Source: Bacteroidales bacterium (GTDB lineage Bacteria; Bacteroidota; Bacteroidia; Bacteroidales; UBA932). From it: a stretch of 49,611 nt of DNA. Below the pieces are notes generated by a model. That model saw only the letters and a list, made by a program, of their open reading frames with translations, did not search any database and had not been told where the DNA came from. Positions 34,956-43,358 of this stretch are shown in pieces. The stretch lies in assembly GCA_017398335.1 (NCBI GenBank), contig JAFQGK010000056.1, forward strand, positions 1 to 49,611, written 5' to 3'. The translations under genes and the position numbers were made by a program. Numbering within the stretch: the stretch's first letter is position 1; every line of letters starts with the position of its first letter.

Positions 34956-36380
34956 ATGAAAAAGTATTTTATTTTACTGTTTGCTGCAGTGGCTTTAGCT
35001 GTATCCTGCAACAATGACAAGAAAGAGGCGGAGGTGTACCCGATGTTCTGGACATGGCTGGAAGATCTACCCGGCGTAGACATGGAGGCTTCGTTCAAGG
35101 CCATGCATGAGGCTGGAATTGATGGAGTCATGCTCCATGCCGCTTCTAACGAGGATTATAAGCGCGACATTGAAATCGCCAGAAAGTATGGTATCACAGT
35201 CTATGCATGGCTGTGGACACTCAATCCTCCGCGTCAGGACAGGCCTCAGATGTTGGAGACTCTTCCTCACTGGTTCGATGTCAATCGTGACGGTCAGAGT
35301 CTTGCGGAGTATAAGGCTTATGTGAATTCGTATAAGTTCATGTGCCCGAATCTTCCTGAGGTAAGACAGAATCTTGTAGACAGAGTCATCAATCTTTGTC
35401 AGATCGACGGCATTGAAGGTATCTGCCTTGATTATTGCCGCCTCGTTGACGTTGTGTTGCCGATATCTCTCAGCTACAACTATAAGATCAGACAGGATGG
35501 TGAGGTTTTCTCTCAGTGGGACTTCGGATACCATCCTGCAATGCTCGAAGAATTCAAGGCCAAGTATGGCTATGATCCACGCGAACAGGAAGACCCTTCA
35601 AGAGACAAGACCTGGTGCCAGTTCCGTTGCGACAAGGTTACAGAGTGTGCTAATCTCATGGCTGAGACGGCACGTAAGTATGGCCGCGTCGTCACCGCTT
35701 CTCCTTTTGCAACCCCTAAGGTTGCCTCGTTCATGGTGGCTCAGGATTGGGGCAAGTGGGACCTTGACATAGTATTCCCTATGCTTTATTGTGATTTCTA
35801 CACTCAGGAGTCGGGATGGGCTTATGACGGAACAATCGAGGGCAACAGAGACAAGAATCCTAAGACAGTCCTTGGTGTCGGTCTGGATACTGAACTTGGC
35901 GGATCTCCGGAGAATATCTTTGCAAAGATGGATAATGCATTCAAGGCAGGTGCGCAGGCTGTTTCGCTCTATACTATCGCCGGTCTCAACACTCCAGAAC
36001 TTCGTGCCCGTTTCAAGGAATATGCAGACAAGATGCGTGCGGTAAGGGCTGAAAACGGAGGAAAGGTTCCTTATGAGAAGGTAGATACAGTCGATCTTAA
36101 TCCATTCAATCATCCTTCGCTCATGGCGGTCGTAGAAAGAAATCTCCAGCGTCTTGCTGCCGGAGAGCAGATTCATGAGTTCAGTATCAACGGTATGGTG
36201 GAAGATGATCCTGCAAAGGTTTATCCAGCATTGGATCTTACTGATTATGAACTCGTTTTCGAAAACGAGCGTATCAAGAAATATAGAGTAAGCGACAAGG
36301 TCAGCGGAAAAGCGTTTGACGTTATCTTTATAGTATACGGCGAAGTCATTTCCGGTTGGGATGCACGCCTCGTAGAATAA
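34956..36380 (+). CDS. Third TIM-barrel putative glycoside hydrolase lipoprotein
   Basis: 474 aa. Lipobox LAVSC (Cys about 18). A GHL10-like barrel occupies about residues 28-370: VYPMFWTWLEDLPG, AGIDGVMLHAASNEDY, YGITVYAWLWTLNPPR, GIEGICLDYCRLVD, VTASPFATPKV, LDIVFPMLYCDFYTQESGW and AVSLYTIAGLNTPE. It is only distantly similar to the proteins at 21046 and 25508 but keeps the same strand order, with the Asp of CLDYCR at the equivalent place. A C-terminal segment (about 390-474) is unassigned. Last gene of the operon, ended by the hairpin at 36395. Confidence 0.72.
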   Translation: MKKYFILLFAAVALAVSCNNDKKEAEVYPMFWTWLEDLPGVDMEASFKAMHEAGIDGVMLHAASNEDYKRDIEIARKYGITVYAWLWTLNPPRQDRPQMLETLPHWFDVNRDGQSLAEYKAYVNSYKFMCPNLPEVRQNLVDRVINLCQIDGIEGICLDYCRLVDVVLPISLSYNYKIRQDGEVFSQWDFGYHPAMLEEFKAKYGYDPREQEDPSRDKTWCQFRCDKVTECANLMAETARKYGRVVTASPFATPKVASFMVAQDWGKWDLDIVFPMLYCDFYTQESGWAYDGTIEGNRDKNPKTVLGVGLDTELGGSPENIFAKMDNAFKAGAQAVSLYTIAGLNTPELRARFKEYADKMRAVRAENGGKVPYEKVDTVDLNPFNHPSLMAVVERNLQRLAAGEQIHEFSINGMVEDDPAKVYPALDLTDYELVFENERIKKYRVSDKVSGKAFDVIFIVYGEVISGWDARLVE

Positions 36381-36394
36381 TATTATACATAAGT

Positions 36395-36427
36395 AAATGA
36401 GCCGGCTGAAATCCAGCCGGCTCATTT
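36395..36427. terminator. Bidirectional terminator between the operon and secDF
   Basis: AAATGAGCCGGCTG (36395-36408) and CAGCCGGCTCATTT (36414-36427) form a perfect 14-bp stem with a 5-nt AAATC loop, followed by GCGTTTTAT on the plus strand and a T-rich stretch on the minus strand. It sits between two convergent transcription units. Confidence 0.85.
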
Positions 36428-36449
36428 GCGTTTTATATTCTTTGAAGAA

Positions 36450-39400
36450 TTATTTCTGCTCTTTCTTTGCTGCAGTTTTCTTAGTCACGTCATACATGAT
36501 TGGAGTTGCGATGAAGATTGATGCATAAGTACCGATGATGATACCGAGAATCAATGCAACTGCAAGACCTCTGATCACTTCACCACCGAAGATTGCAATC
36601 GCGAGCATTGTCACGAGAGTAGTGAGTGAAGTATTCATTGTACGTGAGAGCGTACTGTTGAGAGCCTCGTTTACATTCTGACGGAAGTCAGCCTTAGGAT
36701 GGAGCTCCTTGTACTCACGGATACGGTCGAAGATAACCACTGTATCGTTGATAGCGTAACCGATGATAGTCAGGATCGCAGCGATGAATGTCTGGTCGAT
36801 ATCAAGGCTGAACGGAAGGATACCTGAGAAGAGTGAGAAGAAACCGATCACGATAAGTGCTGTGTGTGCAAGACCTGTCACACCACCGAGACCCCATGTC
36901 CATCCGTTGAAACGGATTGCGATGTATCCGAAGATAACGAAGAGGGCGATGATCACAGCGATTATTGCATTTCTTGTAATGTCGTTCGCGATGGTTGGAC
37001 CCACCTTGTCCGAGCTGATGATACCGTTAGGGTTGTCGAGAGTAGAGGTGAACTCTGCAAAAGTGAGCTCAGAAGCGAAGAAGCCCTTGAGTGCATTGTA
37101 GAGCTTGTTCTCAACCTTTGCATCTGCATCGGTAGATTCGTCTTCAACAAGATACTGGGTTGTGATCTTCATCTGGCTCTCGCCACCGAACTGCTTGACC
37201 TCGACTGCACCATCAAACTCTGCGATAGCTGCAGCACGTACCTCTTCAGCTGTTACAGGGCTGTCGAATCTTACGACATAAGTACGTCCACCGGTGAAGT
37301 CTACACCGTATGTAAAGCCCTTTGTAAAGATTGAAACAAGAGAGATAAGAATGAGTGCGCCAGAAACGATGTAAGCGATCTTCTTCTTGCCGAGGAAGTC
37401 TACGTGTGTATTCTGGAGGAAGTTCCTTGTAACCTTGTTGTCGAAAGTGATGTTCTTTCCCTTCACGATTCTGTCATCGAAGATGATTCGTGTGATGAAT
37501 ACAGATGTGAGGACAGAAGTGATGATACCGATGATGAGGGTAGTAGCGAAGCCCTGTACAGGACCTGAACCGAAGAAGAAGAGAACGAGACCTGTAAGGA
37601 ATGTTGTGAACTGACCGTCGATGATAGCTGAGTATGCATTCTTGTAACCGTCAGCGACAGCCTTGCTCAGACCCTTGCCTGCGCGAAGCTCTTCCTTGAT
37701 ACGCTCGTAGATGATCACGTTAGCGTCCACCGCCATACCGAGGGTAAGCACGAGACCTGCGATACCAGGGAGTGTAAGCACTGCTCCGAATGAAACGAGA
37801 GTTCCGAAGAGGAAGAGTACGTTCACGAGAAGAGCGATGTCAGCAACAAGACCTGCACCCTGGTAGAAGAGAACCATGTAAACGAGCACAAGGAGGAATG
37901 CGATCACGAATGAGATGAGACCTGAATTGATTGACTCTGCTCCGAGTGATGGTCCTACAACCTGCTCCTGGATGATGGTTGCCGGTGCAGGGAGCTTACC
38001 AGACTTAAGCACGTTAGCAAGGTCTTCTGCCTCCTCAAGTGTGAAGTTTCCTGAGATTTCAGAGCTTCCGCCTGAGATTTCGCTGTTTACTGTAGGGTAA
38101 GAGTAAACCATACCGTCGAGAACGATTGCAACCTGCTTGCCGATGTTGTCCTTTGTAAGTCTTGCCCAGATGTTTGCACCCTCAGCATTCATTGACATTG
38201 AAACCGATGGGTTACCGCCTGTGTTACCATATGATACGCGCGCGTCAGTAACGACACCACCGTCGAGAGGTGCCTTTCCGTCGCGTGAGGCAGCCTTGAT
38301 GGCTACGAGTTCATAGATGTTTTCGTTACCGGCGAATGCCTGTGATGGCTTTACGCTCCACATTGCTCTGAACTCAGGAGGGAAGATGCCTCTTGCCTGA
38401 GCCATAGAAATGTACTTGTTGACCTGAGCGGTATCAGCATAATTTGCATAACCGATGCATGCATATCCTCTTGCACCTGATGGCTGGAGAACAGAGAAGA
38501 GAGGATTCTGCTTTCTGTAAGCAGCCTCGTTTGCAGCCTCGTTCTCTGTCTGCTGGAGCTCTGCCTCGAGGAGTGAATCACCCTCTGTTGCAGGAGTCTC
38601 TTCAACAACTGCCTCTTCTTCGGTGTCGGCAAGAAGTTCAGCGAGAACAGCATTTGCCTCAGCAAGATATGCCTCAACCTCAGTGTTGTCATAAGTTGTC
38701 CAGAACTCAAGTGAAGCAGTTCCCTGGAGGAGCTTTCTCACACGCTCCGGCTCCTTTACACCTGGGAGCTCGACGAGAATACGTCCGCTGTTTCCAAGTT
38801 TCTGGATGTTTGGCTGAGTCACACCGAAACGGTCGATACGGTTTCTGAGGACGTTGAATGAGTTTGAGATTGCACTCTCAGCCTCACCTCTGATAACATC
38901 GATAACCTGCTCGTCAGTAGTTTCCGGGCTGATCTTGTCCCTCATTTCGTAAGTTCCGAAGATCTGAGCGAGAGGCATTCCGTTTGATGTCTCCTTCCAA
39001 GCCTCGGCGAAGAGAGTGATGAAATCCTGACGCGAGTTTACGCTGCGCTCCTGTGCGAGAGCAAGAGCCTGCTCGAACTCTGGAGCTGCATTCCCGCCAG
39101 CAAGAGCCTTCACGAGGTCCTTGAGCTGAACCTGAAGCATCACGTTCATACCACCCTTAAGGTCGAGACCAAGGTTGATTTCCTTTGATTTAACATCCTT
39201 GAAAGTGTATCCGAAATAAACTTTCTCTGCTGAGATGGAGTCAATGTAGTGTCTGTTCTCTACCTTTCTGATAGAGTCAAGGTAGAATGCCTTGTCCATC
39301 TCTGACACTTTTGCAAATGCGGCTGAATTCTGTGCTGCTGCAACTGCTGCCTCTGCATATTTCTCGGCCTTATTCTCCTGTACCTTTGTTACAAGTGTGA

Positions 39401-39470
39401 ATGAAAGCTGCCAGAGACAAGCGATTGCGAGAAGAATCGCCACAAATCTGATTGCACCTTTACTTTGCAT
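36450..39470 (-). CDS. secDF: Protein translocase subunit SecDF (fused)
   Basis: 1006 aa, the single-chain SecD-SecF form standard in Bacteroidetes. The SecD half has a first membrane segment (IRFVAILLAIACLWQLSF), the periplasmic P1 region with LGLDLKGGMNVMLQV and RIDRFGVTQPNIQ, and five further segments including GMAVDANVIIYERIKEE. The SecF half starts near residue 640 with VDFTGGRTYVVRF and repeats the pattern with GYAINDTVVIFDRIREY and RTMNTSLTTL. The paired D-x-N/D-D motifs in the membrane carry proton flow that drives late steps of export. A Glu/Ala-rich insert (about 285-315) is lineage-specific. Divergent from the 39636 gene. Confidence 0.97.
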   Translation of the reverse strand: MQSKGAIRFVAILLAIACLWQLSFTLVTKVQENKAEKYAEAAVAAAQNSAAFAKVSEMDKAFYLDSIRKVENRHYIDSISAEKVYFGYTFKDVKSKEINLGLDLKGGMNVMLQVQLKDLVKALAGGNAAPEFEQALALAQERSVNSRQDFITLFAEAWKETSNGMPLAQIFGTYEMRDKISPETTDEQVIDVIRGEAESAISNSFNVLRNRIDRFGVTQPNIQKLGNSGRILVELPGVKEPERVRKLLQGTASLEFWTTYDNTEVEAYLAEANAVLAELLADTEEEAVVEETPATEGDSLLEAELQQTENEAANEAAYRKQNPLFSVLQPSGARGYACIGYANYADTAQVNKYISMAQARGIFPPEFRAMWSVKPSQAFAGNENIYELVAIKAASRDGKAPLDGGVVTDARVSYGNTGGNPSVSMSMNAEGANIWARLTKDNIGKQVAIVLDGMVYSYPTVNSEISGGSSEISGNFTLEEAEDLANVLKSGKLPAPATIIQEQVVGPSLGAESINSGLISFVIAFLLVLVYMVLFYQGAGLVADIALLVNVLFLFGTLVSFGAVLTLPGIAGLVLTLGMAVDANVIIYERIKEELRAGKGLSKAVADGYKNAYSAIIDGQFTTFLTGLVLFFFGSGPVQGFATTLIIGIITSVLTSVFITRIIFDDRIVKGKNITFDNKVTRNFLQNTHVDFLGKKKIAYIVSGALILISLVSIFTKGFTYGVDFTGGRTYVVRFDSPVTAEEVRAAAIAEFDGAVEVKQFGGESQMKITTQYLVEDESTDADAKVENKLYNALKGFFASELTFAEFTSTLDNPNGIISSDKVGPTIANDITRNAIIAVIIALFVIFGYIAIRFNGWTWGLGGVTGLAHTALIVIGFFSLFSGILPFSLDIDQTFIAAILTIIGYAINDTVVIFDRIREYKELHPKADFRQNVNEALNSTLSRTMNTSLTTLVTMLAIAIFGGEVIRGLAVALILGIIIGTYASIFIATPIMYDVTKKTAAKKEQK

Positions 39471-39603
39471 AATAATTATGGTTTTTATTGTTATTTGTTC
39501 GGTGGTTATGTGATTGCACGGAACTTGCGTTCCACACCAACCGCAAAATAGGGCACAAATTTACGATTTTTTTCTTATAAATGAACTTTCTGCAAATATT
39601 TCT

Positions 39604-39611
39604 TATTTTTG
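39604..39611 (+). promoter_or_regulatory. -7 box upstream of the SPOR/PD40 protein gene
   Basis: TATTTTTG matches TAnnTTTG, 25 bp before the ATG at 39636. No clear TTTG lies at the expected spacing; the region is AT-rich. Confidence 0.4.
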
Positions 39612-39635
39612 TAGACTGAAATTGTATGGATTAAG

Positions 39636-41525
39636 ATGATAAAGTTGAAAAACTTACTTAAAATACTGTGTTTAATCTTGTTCTGTGTCAGTGCAGTGTC
39701 AACGGCTCAGGAACGTCGCGTGGACAGTCTTGCAGCCCTTGGCGATTCCCTGCATTCCGAATATTGCTTTTCCAGGGCTCTTGAAGTTTATGGACAGGCT
39801 CTCGAGGAACTGCAGGATTCTATATTGACGGCTGAAGACTCTCTGCTCAAGGCTGCTGTCAAGGACAAGATGCTTCTTTCGGAGAACGGTCGTAATATGA
39901 CTTCTTTTGCCGACACACCGACAGTTGTTGCAAAGCACAAGTTCGCTCTGTCTGACTTTTTCCTTTATTATCCGCTCCAGGATCAGAGCTGGAGGCCTGT
40001 CCCGAACCAGCTTGATTCTTTGGGCGGAGACTTTGCAAAGGCGATATATGCTCCGGAGCAGTCTCCTGTCCTATACTATTCTTCATCAGACCAGGAGTCT
40101 ATCCGGAATATATATATGACCGAGCAGGTGGATACTCTTTGGACAATCCCGTCACTTCTCAACGAACAGATGACATCTGCTTCCGATGAAATCTATCCTA
40201 TGCTTTCTCCTGACGGCAAGGAAATGTATTTTGCATCCAAGGGACTTTACGGAGCCGGCGGTTATGATCTGTATGTGTCCGAATGGGATGAGGACCAGAA
40301 GGATTGGTCTATTCCTTTGAATATGGGTTTCCCATATTCTTCTCCTGCAGATGATTTTCTTTTTGTGAATACAGACGATGGCAACTACACCATATTCGCT
40401 TCGAACAGGGACTGCCCGTCCGACAGCGTCTGGGTGTATGTCCTGGAATTCAACAACATGCCTGTCAGGAAGGCTGTTGATGACCCTAAGGAACTTAAGG
40501 CTATTGCGGATCTGAATCCTCAGGCAGACGAGGAAAGAATAAATGCCAAGACAGGAGTTGAGGCTGATATCCCTGAAAATCAGGACACGGAACGATATAT
40601 GGCCAAGATGTCCGAGGTCAGGGCGCTTCGTGATACGATAAACCTTTATACAGAACAGCTTGACAGCAAGAGAAGCCTATATGCCCTCAGTACGGACGAA
40701 GATGAGATGGTGGCTCTTACTAATGAGATTCTTGCAAAGGAAGCGGTTCTTCCTCATTTCAGGGACTCTCTTGAGAAGGCTGTCGCCCAGCTGCAGAAGA
40801 TAGAGATGGAATTTCTCTTCAAGGGTGTGGTGATAGATCCGGACAAGCTTCTGGCAAAGGCTGATCAGGAAGTTGTAGGTGAAGCGACAAGCTATACTTT
40901 CTCCAAGAGAAATTTCGGAGCACCTTTTAAGCTGGACTTCATGAAACCGGAGGTCAAGTTTGATTATTCTTTCAAGATCCTCCCTGTGGGCTGTTTTGCT
41001 GAGGATAACACCATACCTGACGGAATCGTTTATCAGATACAGATATTCAGTTCAGCCAATAAAGCAGGTGTCAAGAGTCTTAAAGGACTCAGCCCTGTCT
41101 TTGAAAGGAAGACCGTCAGCGGCAAATATGTATATAGGGTAGGACTCTTCAGTACATATAAGGATGTCCTGTCGAATCTCAATGCCGTCAAGAAGGTGGG
41201 ATTCAGGACTGCCTTCATCGTCGCTTATATCGATGGAAAGGAAGTTTCTGTCTCGAAGGCAAGGACTGCCGAAACGGACAAGAACAACCATCCGACATTC
41301 TATGAAGTGCAGATTGTATTTGCGGAAGGTGATATGGATGCAGCGACGGCAGAGGAAGTCAGGATGTATTCCGATGGAAAGGATATAGCCAAAATGACTT
41401 CTCCGGAAGGTATGACTATATATAAGGTCGGTCCATATACAGACAAGGGCAAGGCAGATCAACTGGTGGCCTTTGTCAAAGAGATGGGTATAGGAGATGT
41501 CGTCTGCAAGACGTTAGGTGAATAA
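39636..41525 (+). CDS. Secreted envelope protein with TPR-like, PD40-like and SPOR-like regions
   Basis: 629 aa with signal peptide MIKLKNLLKILCLILFCVSAVSTAQ. Residues about 30-75 look TPR-like (ALGDSLHSEYCFSRALEVYGQ). Residues about 120-275 contain WD40-like/PD40 beta-propeller strands (EIYPMLSPDGKEMYFASKG, GGYDLYVSEWD). A helical, probably coiled-coil stretch spans about 315-400. Two SPOR-like units follow (VYQIQIFSS...YRVGLFSTYKDVLSNL and FYEVQIVFAE...IYKVGPYTDKGKAD). This resembles PorE/OmpA-like peptidoglycan-associated proteins of Bacteroidetes but lacks an OmpA C-terminal domain. SPOR domains bind denuded peptidoglycan at division sites. First gene of a unit with nfeD and floA. Confidence 0.7.
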   Translation: MIKLKNLLKILCLILFCVSAVSTAQERRVDSLAALGDSLHSEYCFSRALEVYGQALEELQDSILTAEDSLLKAAVKDKMLLSENGRNMTSFADTPTVVAKHKFALSDFFLYYPLQDQSWRPVPNQLDSLGGDFAKAIYAPEQSPVLYYSSSDQESIRNIYMTEQVDTLWTIPSLLNEQMTSASDEIYPMLSPDGKEMYFASKGLYGAGGYDLYVSEWDEDQKDWSIPLNMGFPYSSPADDFLFVNTDDGNYTIFASNRDCPSDSVWVYVLEFNNMPVRKAVDDPKELKAIADLNPQADEERINAKTGVEADIPENQDTERYMAKMSEVRALRDTINLYTEQLDSKRSLYALSTDEDEMVALTNEILAKEAVLPHFRDSLEKAVAQLQKIEMEFLFKGVVIDPDKLLAKADQEVVGEATSYTFSKRNFGAPFKLDFMKPEVKFDYSFKILPVGCFAEDNTIPDGIVYQIQIFSSANKAGVKSLKGLSPVFERKTVSGKYVYRVGLFSTYKDVLSNLNAVKKVGFRTAFIVAYIDGKEVSVSKARTAETDKNNHPTFYEVQIVFAEGDMDAATAEEVRMYSDGKDIAKMTSPEGMTIYKVGPYTDKGKADQLVAFVKEMGIGDVVCKTLGE

Positions 41526-41535
41526 TTTATTGATT

Positions 41536-42003
41536 ATGGGATTGATAATTACACTGATTATCGTAGGATTGATTCTGCTTTTTGCTGAAATCCTGCTTAT
41601 TCCCGGAGTCGGCTTCGCCGGAATTCTGGGTCTTGTTTCCATGGGTGGATCATGTTTCTATGCCTTTCATGAGATGGGAAATACCGTGGGAGGCATCGTG
41701 ACAGCTGTAAATGTGGTCCTTGTGGTCGGCTTGAGCATATATGTCCTGAGGGCCCAGACCTGGAAACGTCTGTCATTAGATACAAACATCGATTCCAAGG
41801 CTGTGGAAACCGACCTCAAGCTTGCAGTAGGTGACCGTGGATACACAATGACCAGACTTTCTCCTATGGGAACAGCAAGGTTCGGGTCTTCTGCTCTTGA
41901 GGTCAAGGCTCTTGAAGGAATGATAGACCCTGATGTAGAAGTTGAAGTTGTGCTGCTGGAAGATGGAAAGGTGTATGTCAGACCGGTAAGTGAAGAATAT
42001 TAA
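41536..42003 (+). CDS. Short NfeD-family membrane protein
   Basis: 155 aa from the ATG at 41536; an in-frame GTG at 41518 overlaps the upstream stop and would add six residues. Two to three N-terminal membrane segments (about 1-75, LILLFAEILLIPGVGFAGILGLVSM) and a C-terminal OB-fold (GDRGYTMTRLSPMGTARF, VEVVLLEDGKVYVRPV) define the short NfeD class, which lacks the serine-protease part of the long form. The family partners with flotillin-type proteins, and floA follows 18 bp downstream, so the two probably act together in membrane organisation. Confidence 0.85.
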   Translation: MGLIITLIIVGLILLFAEILLIPGVGFAGILGLVSMGGSCFYAFHEMGNTVGGIVTAVNVVLVVGLSIYVLRAQTWKRLSLDTNIDSKAVETDLKLAVGDRGYTMTRLSPMGTARFGSSALEVKALEGMIDPDVEVEVVLLEDGKVYVRPVSEEY

Positions 42004-42021
42004 TCTTTAAAATATTATCTT

Positions 42022-42975
42022 ATGGATGCAATGTTGATTGTATGGATCGCCGTAGCTATCGTCGGTCTTGTGATTTTCCTCTGGTTCTTCCCTGTGACCC
42101 TCTGGTTTCAGGCACTCATTTCCGGAGTCCGCATTTCTCTCATCCAACTCGTTCTTATGCGTTGGAGAGGTGTTTCACCTAACACAATCGTAATGGCGAT
42201 GGTGACCGGTACAAAGGCTGGTCTGAAGCTTTATGCAAATGAACTTGAGGCGCACTACCTTGCCAAAGGTAATGTACCTAAGGTTGTAAACGCTTTGATA
42301 TCAGCGGATAAGGCAAATATCTCCCTTGATTTCAAGATGGCGGCAGCCATTGACCTTGCTGGTCGTGACGTCTTTGAAGCTGTTCAGATGTCCGTCAACC
42401 CTAAGGTCATCAACACTCCTCCTGTAACTGCGGTTGCAAAGGATGGTATCCAGCTTATTGCGAAGGCTCGTGTTACTGTACGTGCAAACATCAAGCAGCT
42501 TGTCGGAGGTGCAGGCGAGGAGACAGTTCTTGCCCGTGTCGGCGAAGGCATCGTTTCTTCAATCGGTTCTGCGGAAAGCCATAAGCTTGTTCTTGAGAAT
42601 CCTGACAGCATTTCCAAGGTAGTGCTGAACAAGGGCCTTGATGCAGGAACAGCATTTGAAATTCTCTCGATCGACATCGCTGACATTGATATCGGAAAGA
42701 ACATCGGTGCTGTTCTCCAGATGGACCAGGCAGAGGCTGACAAGAATATCGCTCAGGCTCGTGCCGAGGAGCGTCGTGCAATGGCGGTTGCTCTCGAGCA
42801 GGAGATGAAGGCGAAGGCTCAGGAGGCGCGTGCGCGCGTGATTGAGGCTGAGGCAGAAGTCCCTCTCGCAATGGCAGAAGCATTCCGCACAGGAAATCTC
42901 GGTATCATGGATTACTACAAGATGAAGAACATTCAGGCCGACACTGAAATGCGCGAGAATATAGCTAAGCAGTAG
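42022..42975 (+). CDS. floA: Flotillin-like protein FloA
   Basis: 317 aa. An N-terminal membrane hairpin ([27 protein letters not shown] split in two hydrophobic parts) precedes the SPFH/band-7 domain: RMRW-like [47 protein letters not shown] in pieces, and [17 protein letters not shown]. An Ala/Glu-rich helical region follows ([38 protein letters not shown] region), ending [18 protein letters not shown]. This is the bacterial FloA type that forms membrane microdomain scaffolds. Cotranscribed with nfeD. Confidence 0.95.
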   Translation: MDAMLIVWIAVAIVGLVIFLWFFPVTLWFQALISGVRISLIQLVLMRWRGVSPNTIVMAMVTGTKAGLKLYANELEAHYLAKGNVPKVVNALISADKANISLDFKMAAAIDLAGRDVFEAVQMSVNPKVINTPPVTAVAKDGIQLIAKARVTVRANIKQLVGGAGEETVLARVGEGIVSSIGSAESHKLVLENPDSISKVVLNKGLDAGTAFEILSIDIADIDIGKNIGAVLQMDQAEADKNIAQARAEERRAMAVALEQEMKAKAQEARARVIEAEAEVPLAMAEAFRTGNLGIMDYYKMKNIQADTEMRENIAKQ

Positions 42976-43000
42976 CAGCTTAGGCAGTTTCTGAATTTTT

Positions 43001-43019
43001 ATTTGGTGATTCACCAAAT
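43001..43019. repeat. Palindrome overlapping the tRNA promoter -33 box
   Basis: ATTTGGTGA and TCACCAAAT are perfect inverted 9-mers around a single T. The left arm contains the TTTG -33 box. It could be a small hairpin after floA or a protein-binding site. Confidence 0.5.
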
Positions 43020-43032
43020 TTATTTATATCTT
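43002..43032 (+). promoter_or_regulatory. tRNA-Ser promoter
   Basis: TTTG (43002-43005), a 19-nt spacer and TATCTTTG (43025-43032) give a full match to the Bacteroidetes consensus, about 30 nt before the tRNA 5' end. A CCCGT...ACGGG hairpin lies in the leader. Confidence 0.75.
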
Positions 43033-43061
43033 TGCAGTCCCGTGAGAAAAACGGGTCAGCT

Positions 43062-43150
43062 TTGGTGAGATGGGTGAGTGGCTGAAACCACCAGTTTGCT
43101 AAACTGACGTACGGGTAACCGTACCGGGGGTTCGAATCCCCCTCTCACCG
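43062..43150 (+). tRNA. tRNA-Ser (anticodon GCU)
   Basis: Acceptor arms GGTGAGA and TCTCACC pair over 7 bp with discriminator G. The anticodon loop TTGCTAA gives GCU, reading AGC and AGU. The long class-II variable arm (GTACGG GTAA CCGTAC) and T arm (GGGGG TTCGAAT CCCCC) confirm serine identity. The 3' CCA is not encoded. It follows its own promoter downstream of floA. Confidence 0.95.
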
Positions 43151-43180
43151 CAGAAAGGAAGTCGCAAGACTTCCTTTCTG
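43151..43180 (+). terminator. Hairpin after tRNA-Ser
   Basis: CAGAAAGGAAGTC (43151-43163) and GACTTCCTTTCTG (43168-43180) pair perfectly over 13 bp with a GCAA tetraloop. No T-tract follows, so it may be a processing or weak termination signal. Confidence 0.55.
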
Positions 43181-43191
43181 TGGTATATGGG

Positions 43192-43263
43192 GGTGAGAAC
43201 CCTGGGTTCGTTATCGACGAAGTCGCTGAGCCTTAGCGAAGAATCCCCCTCTCACCGCAGAAA
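43192..43263 (+). repeat. Duplicated tRNA-Ser 3' end within a tRNA-like fold
   Basis: The 23 nt at 43241-43263 repeat exactly the 23 nt at 43134-43156 (T-arm 3' strand, acceptor 3' strand, discriminator G and CAGAAA). Upstream, GGTGAGA (43192-43198) can pair with TCTCACC (43250-43256), the same acceptor stem as the tRNA, enclosing two small hairpins (TTCGT/ACGAA and TCGCT/AGCGA). No T arm or anticodon arm is present, so it is not a functional tRNA. Confidence 0.7.
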
Positions 43264-43310
43264 AAGAGGTTGTAACGCGCTGATTATCAGCACTTACAAC
43301 CTCTTTTTTT
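43261..43310. terminator. Strong bidirectional terminator
   Basis: AAAAAGAGGTTGTAA (43261-43275) pairs with TTACAACCTCTTTTT (43294-43308), with an inner GCTGA/TCAGC stem and T-tract (43304-43310). A-rich on the other side, so it also works for the convergent minus-strand gene at 43359. Confidence 0.85.
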
Positions 43311-43358
43311 CCATCCGCCCAAAAAATCGTCCATTTCGAGACATATGGAGCCCTTCTA

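Noticed and set aside
10321-36380. Chitin or mucin as the target of the operon
   Set aside because: GH20 enzymes alone would fit, but there is no GH18/GH19, sulfatase, sialidase or fucosidase, and the peptidase, glutamate and MurQ-family genes would be unexplained.
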